Assembly (NCBI GenBank): GCA_037043455.1
Contig: JAWPHD010000290.1
Location: forward strand, 124,001-188,000
Length of the DNA stretch: 64,000 nucleotides
Origin: Cyrtodaria siliqua
Lineage: Eukaryota; Mollusca; Bivalvia; Adapedonta; Hiatellidae
Direction: 5' to 3'
Part shown: piece by piece, positions 60,501 through 64,000 of the stretch
Position numbering within the stretch: the first letter of the stretch is position 1
How the letters are laid out: every line of letters starts with the position of its first letter
The notes under the pieces: model-generated
What the model saw: the letters and a program-made list of their open reading frames with translations, nothing else
Database searches by the model: none
What the model was told of the DNA's origin: nothing
Made by a program: the position numbers and the translations under genes

Positions 60501-61132
60501 AAGGTTTGGTGCACCTTGGAACCGGGTGTAAATCCCTAGCGGTCTTTTTTGCCACTGACCGTTTCAAGGCGGTAGCCCTATTGTCAAGCCTTGTGTGTTT
60601 TTGATGTCTTATCTAGCTTCTTATTCATCTTTATATATAGTTGTTCTTTGTTTTTTTGTGTGTTTGTGTGGTTGCATTTTCCTATTCGATTTTTATATCT
60701 ACTTTTTCAAGTATGTAAACAAGGTGTGTAATTTATACTGTTCTTTTCAAACTTGCTTGTGGCGATACATAAGCCAATGACTGCTGCTCAGTTTTAGTGA
60801 AACTATGACAATATTCATAGGTGAATTTCATTTACATAACTACAGTTGACATACAACGTACTCGTATCAGAATGTAAATACTTTTCAAAATTGTTATCAA
60901 CTCGGTCATTGAACATACGACACTTATAAATAAATACGGGTTTAGTTTCCCCCAAATTTGCACTAAAACACATAAAATTAAAACTAACCACAGTTTTCAA
61001 GATGTGTTAAATCTCTACAGCCGTATGGAGCACCATCAGGCTTGATATTCAGTAAACATTTGTGGCGAGCAAACATCTTTGTTCTGCCTGTTTTACACAT
61101 CGTCGTGGGTTCCTCTTCGATCGAATACGGAG
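42450..61132 (-). CDS. LDLa-LRR seven-transmembrane receptor (LGR/GRL101-like GPCR), five exons seen, 5' end missing
   Basis: A rhodopsin-class receptor at the cell surface with LDL-receptor class A modules and leucine-rich repeats outside the membrane. This architecture is shared by snail GRL101 and relaxin-type LGRs. Exons on the minus strand: 61132-60989, 56395-56279, 49609-48038, 42702-42575 and perhaps 42524-42450. The first three junctions are all phase 1 (G|AA, G|AA, G|GT); the last would be phase 0. All four well-supported exons have consensus splice sites. The order gives a divergent LDLa, two more LDLa, LRRs, then TM1-TM7 with DRY (TM3 end) and NPILY (TM7). The ligand is unknown; no start codon or signal peptide was found. 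Introns contain Penelope-like and LINE insertions. The exon model is inference from splice sites and domain continuity. Confidence 0.8.
42575..42702 (-). CDS. Receptor exon coding TM7
   Basis: Acceptor tttattttcag|G and donor aaaag|gtaata bound 128 bp. It reads FMSLGGFELSLEMYAWIVVF then ILPINAALNPILYTVSSIRKKK. LPINAALNPILY is the TM7 NPxxY block, and the basic run follows at the membrane edge. Joined to the exon ending at 48038 it completes CVL-G-F in phase 1, supplying the TM7 that exon lacks. The intron between them is about 5.3 kb. Confidence 0.85.
42703..42959. other. Receptor intron, no other feature
   Basis: AT-rich intron sequence next to the TM7 exon. Confidence 0.4.
42960..44350 (+). 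pseudogene. Degenerate LINE reverse transcriptase
   Basis: Scattered frames keep the order of a non-LTR ORF2: a linker piece (INQLRDKQNSHPSVDISTDDW, about 43370-43430), LKAGKSCGTD (about 43570), QIGFRK..TVDHILTLKLII (43850-43910), CFEDFSKAV where the RT motif A Asp lies (about 43950), SGAKQG (about 44110), and HYVNGIVLLSNSAGGRNSLL at about 44240 where the YADD catalytic box should be. The two catalytic Asp of that box are replaced by Asn-Gly. It has many stops. It sits antisense in the receptor's last large intron. Confidence 0.7.
44470..45118 (+). pseudogene. Penelope-like fragment: C-terminal coding part and tail (+)
   Basis: Corresponds to copy 1 from about 10620 to 11330: 'cgtatatcaaaagaggtaat', 'gcgatgaccggacagattgt', 'ccctatgatgacgtctacct', then the tail core near 45080. 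It has several deletions. Confidence 0.75.
45119..45372 (-). mobile_element. Penelope-like tail fragment (-)
   Basis: Reverse-orientation tail joined to the plus fragment on each side: 'ggattgacaataggctacca', 'tagggtgcaccaaacctcac', 'aaatgggacagtgtaaata'. Confidence 0.7.
45373..45500 (+). mobile_element. Penelope-like tail end (+)
   Basis: 'tgtttgcgatgtcatatctg' to 'ttcctgttcgacttttatag' matches the last 120 bp of the other plus tails. Confidence 0.65.
45505..46030 (+). pseudogene. LINE ORF2 C-terminus and 3' end
   Basis: The plus frame reads KIRISELVDRSVCPLCTTPD then a stop and FHFLSKC, a zf-RVT finger. About 400 bp later the sequence ends 'acctaataaagaattgaact', a frequent LINE 3' end. 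It may be the rest of the LINE at 42960-44350, separated by Penelope-like tails; the middle of the ORF is missing. Confidence 0.65.
46031..46964. other. Receptor intron, no gene seen
   Basis: AT-rich; no frame or repeat supported. Confidence 0.35.
46965..47065 (-). mobile_element. Short Penelope-like fragment (-)
   Basis: 'tactcagtgactttgagaaa', 'gcgacaagagaataaatcgt' match 53050-53130 of copy 2. Confidence 0.6.
47120..47290 (+). pseudogene. Short Penelope-like fragment, 5' coding part (+)
   Basis: 'cctcgagacctagattttcg' to 'gacgtcaacgatttatttct' matches 9370-9515 of copy 1 at moderate divergence. Confidence 0.65.
47300..47665. repeat. Two diverged units ending in a CGGA tract
   Basis: 'gtatttaacccatataatg', 'gaccttgacctt', 'atattgaaagtttgatgaa' and 'tcaagaaatgagaaa.ttata' occur twice, about 140-150 bp apart. 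The second unit ends 'cgtgacggacggacggacgg'. The motif set matches a widespread bivalve repeat (from memory, not searched). Confidence 0.6.
47723..47807 (+). CDS. Possible plus-strand exon inside the receptor intron
   Basis: Acceptor atgtttttacag|A and donor cga|gtaagc bound 85 bp reading KLNSSDLQRSLYLDIMNVWG then DDNGVIVR. It is protein-like and both splice sites are good, but no partner exon was found. It may be a fragment of a repeat. Confidence 0.25.
48038..49609 (-). CDS. Receptor main exon: LDLa, LRR, TM1-TM6
   Basis: Bounded by acceptor ttatttttcag|AA and donor attag|gtaagc (1572 bp). It opens YACKGMFSCRESGSCVPLDL.., an LDLa with DGIRQCPYGDDERLC. Counting from the internal Met at 49589: an LRRNT-like CPSQCECNGVAVIRC (36-50), about six LRRs (60-245), a hinge with CC at 248-249 and SSCEDL near 268, TM1 about 279-302, TM2 about 314-338, TM3 about 357-381 with DRY at 383-385, TM4 about 401-421, TM5 about 451-476, TM6 about 496-515. 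Beyond 48038 the frame only reads intron to a stop at 47943. SSCEDL..ND.LR..IW..G is typical of LGR-type receptors. Confidence 0.9.
49610..50117. other. Receptor intron, no other feature
   Basis: AT-rich; nothing supported. Confidence 0.35.
50118..50330. repeat. Inverted pair of Penelope-like tail cores forming a hairpin
   Basis: 50155-50215 (gggttgacaacaggggtacc.. ) is the near reverse complement of 50238-50303 (..ggtactcttgttgtcaaccg). The two are minus and plus tail copies about 20 bp apart around 50228. Confidence 0.8.
50438..50720 (-). pseudogene. Penelope-like coding fragment (-)
   Basis: Matches 53470-53730 of copy 2: 'taacggtaaccctgttggag', 'gttgaagtcctcaacacggc', 'aaatcatctctcctatcata'. 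Confidence 0.7.
50721..51311. other. Receptor intron, no gene seen
   Basis: AT-rich with accidental frames only. Confidence 0.35.
51312..51371 (-). mobile_element. End of a Penelope-like tail (-)
   Basis: 'ataaaaatcgaaaaagaaaa' and 'acgacagtcaaccacaaaaa' match the tail ends of the array to the right; it then switches directly to the 120-bp repeat. Confidence 0.55.
51372..51493 (+). repeat. 120-bp dispersed repeat, second copy
   Basis: Collinear with 27051-27170 inside the Ty3 remnant, in the same orientation ('atcgtaggtc', 'tgtactacaaacaagg', 'caacagaaaggatggcgaag'). Confidence 0.6.
51558..52680 (-). mobile_element. Head-to-tail array of three Penelope-like 3' tails
   Basis: Three tail-only units (about 51558-51965, 51966-52425 and 52426-52680) follow one another in the same orientation, downstream of copy 2. 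Each has the core (near 51645, 52090 and 52535) and 'aataaacgggacagtgtaaa'. The two longer units continue to 'gccacacag.aagtac'. Units differ clearly from one another, so they are not a recent duplication. Confidence 0.75.
52681..54826 (-). pseudogene. Penelope-like retroelement, copy 2 (broken)
   Basis: Same family as copy 1, in reverse. N-terminal region 54824-54591 (WCRRQHAEPNSLSTWKK.., NKFVLVPADKAANN), then TGA at the same codon as in copy 1, a region of frame breaks over motif A (YDFYTLYTT), a deletion of about 55 bp near 54028 between similar 9-mers, then an open frame 53967-53494 with MGTNCAPLVADLF and YLDDILN. The C-terminal region follows to about 53160 and the tail core lies near 52800-52845. 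No GIY-YIG domain is visible. Truncated at the 5' end near 54826, where similarity to copy 1 stops. It lies in the receptor intron between the second and third LDLa exons, in the same transcriptional direction as the receptor. Confidence 0.8.
54827..55234. other. Receptor intron, no gene seen
   Basis: AT-rich; nothing supported. Confidence 0.35.
55235..55438. mobile_element. MITE-like element with about 37-bp imperfect inverted ends
   Basis: 55235-55271 (gtgacacattttcataccgg..) pairs with 55401-55438 (..ccggtattaaaatgtgtgac). The interior is less AT-rich than its surroundings and has no supported frame. Confidence 0.65.
55439..55790. other. Receptor intron, no gene seen
   Basis: Nothing supported. 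Confidence 0.35.
55791..55963. repeat. 44-bp tandem repeat, four units
   Basis: Units start at 55791, 55835, 55879 and 55923 with 'tatataaacatttg.ttgga'; few differences. Confidence 0.9.
56279..56395 (-). CDS. Receptor exon coding one LDLa module
   Basis: Acceptor atctgtttacag|AA and donor tgcg|gtaagt bound 117 bp, phase 1 at both ends. It reads DFTCPSNHVKCPDSFCLHVR then LVCDGQPHCPHSEDERNC. Six cysteines and the acidic SEDE calcium-binding end make a complete class A LDL-receptor module. Symmetric phase 1-1 exons are usual for shuffled extracellular modules. Confidence 0.85.
56433..56530 (-). mobile_element. LINE 3' end with GATA tail (-)
   Basis: 'tagatagatagatacttttattgactta' in reverse reads as a 3' end with TATC repeats after an aataaaa-like signal. 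No coding part. Confidence 0.4.
56531..57562. other. Receptor intron, no gene seen
   Basis: AT-rich; accidental frames only. Confidence 0.35.
57563..58045. mobile_element. MITE of the Tc1/mariner type, TA target site
   Basis: Ends ctgaaacgaaaaagaaacgc (57563-57582) and gcgtttctttttcgcttcag (58026-58045) are inverted repeats, and the similarity runs about 45 bp inwards (gaatt.ccgctatatatt). TA lies on both sides. 483 bp without a transposase frame. Confidence 0.8.
58046..59522. other. Receptor intron; CRE-like site; no gene seen
   Basis: 'ggctgacgtcatttt' near 58677 is CRE-like and lies in a slightly GC-richer patch (58640-58740). No exon found. Confidence 0.35.
59523..59640 (-). mobile_element. 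LINE 3' end with GATA tail (-)
   Basis: Read in reverse: 'gtatcctcatgggcttttaa', 'ggaaataaagatctatctat', the ending of many CR1-like LINE tails. No coding part. Confidence 0.5.
59641..60304. other. Receptor intron, no gene seen
   Basis: AT-rich; nothing supported. Confidence 0.35.
60305..60715 (+). mobile_element. Penelope-like 3' tail fragment (+)
   Basis: Matches 11045-11470 of copy 1: 'ttctgccaagccattgagta', 'gggatgacaatagggtacga', core near 60550-60590, ending 'tcgatttttatatctacttt'. Confidence 0.8.
60989..61132 (-). CDS. Receptor exon coding a divergent LDLa-like module
   Basis: Acceptor gtttatcttcaag|CT and donor tgtg|gttagt bound 144 bp, phase 1 at both ends. It reads PYSIEEEPTTMCKTGRTKMF then ARHKCLLNIKPDGAPYGCRD and LTHLENC. 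Four cysteines in LDLa-like spacing, without the usual CDG..D.SDE calcium site, so it is an eroded module. The next exon upstream was not found. Confidence 0.7.
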
Positions 61133-62229
61133 CTTGAAGATAAACACTAAGATATACTAATTTATTTTATGATAAGCAATGAAATACTTTATTTTATCAA
61201 TGAAATAAAAGTGTTATTCCACACTGTGGAATATAGAGCTTTATTTCCACTGTAGCTGCCGGGACTACTTTTTTAATGTACAACCAACACAAATACACAG
61301 TTACACGACTCACAAGATATTCCAACTGTTATACTGTTAAATCCACTTTTTATTTAATTACATTCTTTCTATGACGTTAACGGTTTCAAAAAAAGTGACG
61401 TCATATAACATTTCGTTACGTCATCGTGAACAGGGCGCATAGCCAGGTGTGTAAAACGGTTTATTTACTGAAATTGCTTAAATATTTGTTTGTAAAATTA
61501 TAAAAAGAAAATTTGTTGTTTTGTCGTGAATAACATATTTTATTTATCTCGAAGTTAGAAAACTTTTATATTTTCACTCATGCTTCGTCATTTTGTGGCA
61601 ACTCCAACATACCTCAATCTACCATCTAAACTCTACCCAACTCAATGGCAGACGTCAGCATTTGCAATAATAATACATGTGTGTTATATATCTTTCAGTA
61701 TAGTATATCTTAAAGCATATATACCAAGTTTTATGCGAACATAAATACAGTGTATTGCATTTGTAGCTGGCTGTGTTCTAGGTGAAACCCCAAATCCCAA
61801 CAATGTTTGTTCTTCCCCGACACGGTGCGTGTTTGTGTGTAATTAATTATAATTTGTTTTATTTCTGTTTGAAATGATTACTAAAGTATTGAACGAATAA
61901 GTTCTTCTGAAAGGATAACGAGGTTTGTGTAATTTTGTTTGAAGTGTTTTGTTCGTGTTGTTCGTGTTGTTCGTGATAAAATTATATTTTTGAACATTGT
62001 GTCTATTTAGTTTGACTTTCCTACTTAGTACACTCAGTCGAAGCTATAGCGGTTTTCCTTTTAATGTCAGTAAACTGCGTGTACGACTGACTGGTTTCGT
62101 CCGGACCGCTTCATGTTCATGATTCTTCAACGGGAGAAGTACGATATGTACATACGTCAGACGAAAATGAAATATCTCATCTGAATTCGAAAGAAATTTA
62201 TCCTATCGAAGGCGACGTTTAATTATTGT
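61133..62229. other. No gene seen; CRE-like sites
   Basis: 'aaaagtgacgtcatataaca' and 'gttacgtcatcgtg' lie within about 45 bp at 61388-61430. No exon with a signal peptide was found. Confidence 0.35.
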
Positions 62230-62640
62230 TTTAATATTTTGTGATATCACTGATTGAATATTTGACACCAATAAATCGAACATGGAATATCACTATATAT
62301 TATCTGATATCAGTAATTATTTTGTAATATCACTTATTCTATTTTTGACATCATTTAGTGATATCACAAAATCCTTTGTAGGTGTCATAAAATCGATTTT
62401 TTGATAATTATCTTGATTTGATTACCGATATCACTAGATCATTTTGTAAAGCATTTATTAATCTCAATAAATCATTCATTGATATTTAATACATCATTTA
62501 TTTATGTCACATATTCGTTACTATTTCTGAAAACGAGCATCAGCTATGTAATATCAATAAATCATGGTGTGATAATTATATAAAATTGAATAATTGTTAT
62601 CAATAAATCACCTCAATATGTGATGTGAATGTAAACAGTT
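62230..62640. repeat. Block saturated with TGATATCA and AATAAATCA words
   Basis: gatatca, aatatcac, caataaatcat, gacatcattt and their complements recur some 20 times in 400 bp at irregular spacing, in both orientations. Confidence 0.55.
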
Positions 62641-63384
62641 TTTATCAAAATTGGGTAAAGATGTCCTTGATATGTCACCAGACAAATTAGAGTATTATTT
62701 TTTCTCAATAATACTTGCTATTTCTAAATCAACATGATTGGTTTTCGGACTTTTTTGAACAATTATTGATATAAAGACTGTTTGGTAAAGATCGAGCAAA
62801 ACAATGAAGGCGCTAGTGCTAGAAAAACTACATGTCGAAATACAGCATTTTCAAATAAATCAACGGCCATAATTATATTGTTTTTAATCCTAAACAGAGC
62901 TGGTCTTCACATTTCTTCGAGTTTTCATTGCTTTTAAGATTTTTTGAAGGTTGTTACTTGTCTGAACTTTCATGGATATAAAGATATTGACAATGTTTGG
63001 TAAACATTGGGTAAGAAACAGATGCTAAGACTTCGCGACAAAAACTTACTGAACGTTACACTGGCATAGAATATTGCTTGTTATTACATGCATGTGGGTT
63101 GCGAGCATACATTTCTCTATATATCCCAAAAGTCACCCTACCATATCGTAGGGTAAATGTATTTTGCTATCATCCGATGTTAACAGTTTCCTCTTAAATC
63201 ATGTAAATGATACATAATAAAACATATTTACATGTGACCCCAATAGGAACATAAAAGTGAAATTTGTTTGAGACAAGATGAGACAACATGATCACTATTT
63301 CCCCAAGGAGAATATATTTGCTAACTACACGTCAATCTCGTTAAAGACGTATTTCCAGCCTATTGTACTTGATGTGGGGGCGGG
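62641..63384. other. No gene seen
   Basis: AT-rich; nothing supported. Confidence 0.35.
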
Positions 63385-63515
63385 GAGTGGAAAATGTGTA
63401 TCACTATTAGACATACAATTGCATGATAACATTGTGGTATTCAATTTTGTTTCAGTTGATGAGGCCCTCCCAATAAATATTTTGTATGAAACCAACATAT
63501 TCAAACATCAACGCA
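63385..63515 (-). pseudogene. Coding-like fragment paralogous to 30240-30420
   Basis: The minus frame opens CLNMLVSYKIFIGRASSTET, KLNTTMLSCNCMSNSDTHF and runs on to WKYVFNEIDV and a stop near 63334. The plus frame over the same bases (63278-63556) is also open but not the conserved one. A short minus-strand match to the 30.8-kb fragment (IFTANMLHDQL, about 63690) lies upstream. Family unknown. Confidence 0.4.
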
Positions 63516-63756
63516 GGTGTTTCATAAGTTGTGTTTTGGAGAGTTTTTTCTTCTAAAAACAATGAATTATCAACAGTCTTACATACTGCTATATCCTGGA
63601 TATTGTTCAATATAACAATGCATTTCGAAGAGAAAGCTTTGCTCGGGCCTCAGTTTCCTGAGCTAATTGGTCATGTAGCATGTTAGCAGTAAATATGCAA
63701 GCTTTCCATGCCTTTTCAATGATCATCTAGCGATGGGAAATAGGTCCTTAATGCCT

Positions 63757-64000
63757 CGGTCAGATGAGACCTACGGGTGGTCCCGGGCCCGTAGGACTAT
63801 GGCAGCCGTACGGGCCTGTGGCCCGTGGGAAGTCCTTACGAAATCACCCTCCTGCGATGTTGTGGTCACATGCATACGGGCGGTCTACGGTCGTTCTACG
63901 GGTTCTCTGCGTCTTCTTACGATTTGTTGGCCACGGGATCGCAAGAACCCATACGTGTACCCTACGGGTTCCGTAAGGTGCACGTGCGGGCACCTTACGG
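63757..64000. repeat. Block saturated with CTACGGG/CCGTA words, GC-rich
   Basis: ctacggg, ccgtagg, cgtacggg, ccttacgg and related words recur about 18 times up to the window end in both orientations. It is far richer in GC than anything around it. It runs off the window. Confidence 0.6.

Noticed and set aside
62085..62140. Minus-strand ggtccggacgaaacc resembling the 3' half of a hammerhead
   Set aside because: The required CUGANGA box is absent; 'catgaag' stands in its place.
63278..63556. Plus-strand 92-codon frame with DVGAGSGK, resembling a methyltransferase glycine loop
   Set aside because: No other methyltransferase motif follows, and comparison with 30.3 kb shows the minus strand is the conserved one.

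Overview
This is AT-rich eukaryotic DNA with spliced genes and very dense repeats. Three things suggest a bivalve mollusc: an LDLa-LRR-GPCR of the LGR/GRL101 type, a Penelope-like reverse transcriptase of a kind I associate with bivalves, and common bivalve repeats (CGGACGGA-tailed, GGCCGC-boxed, AATAAAG-GAACTGAA-tailed). The organism call is inference. I see no rRNA, CRISPR or operon structure. Almost everything outside the GPCR is mobile or tandem-repeat DNA.

Layout. 0-9 kb: degenerate tandem repeats, a 5'-truncated LINE end, a 1.25-kb element flanked by 188-bp direct repeats, a TC microsatellite and a block built from an ATTAATGG word. 9.2-11.5 kb: Penelope-like copy 1 (+), flanked by 280-bp direct repeats. 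12-22.4 kb: diverged tandem repeats, a 54-bp minisatellite with a 250-codon open frame, a double perfect hairpin, a long-TIR element, and a duplicated satellite-like block carrying a LINE insertion and a foldback. 22.8-23.2 kb: the last exon of an unrecognised minus-strand gene. 25.5-29.5 kb: a ruined Ty3/Gypsy element with a MITE in its RT. 31.8-33.4 kb: a 45-bp satellite. 33.6-33.9 kb: another unrecognised minus-strand terminal exon. 34.3-38.1 kb: a 39-bp satellite with higher-order structure. 40.3-42.2 kb: a 61-bp satellite decaying rightwards.

42.4-61.1 kb is one minus-strand gene. It encodes an LDLa-LRR seven-transmembrane receptor, and I can join four exons with good splice sites and matching phase 1 junctions, plus a possible tail exon. 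Its introns hold much of the rest: a LINE apparently split by Penelope-like tails (43-46 kb), Penelope-like copy 2 (-) with a head-to-tail array of 3' tails (51.3-54.8 kb), MITEs and LINE ends. The 5' end and signal peptide were not found and may lie beyond the window.

Most striking: (1) twelve copies of the Penelope-like 3'-tail core against only two long coding copies, several of them in inverted pairs; (2) three blocks, each saturated with its own short word in both orientations (6.8-7.2, 62.2-62.6, 63.76-64.0 kb); (3) a roughly 97-unit satellite of palindromic sites with a ~1.2-kb higher-order repeat and an internal inversion. No complete novel defence-like or metabolic system is visible.
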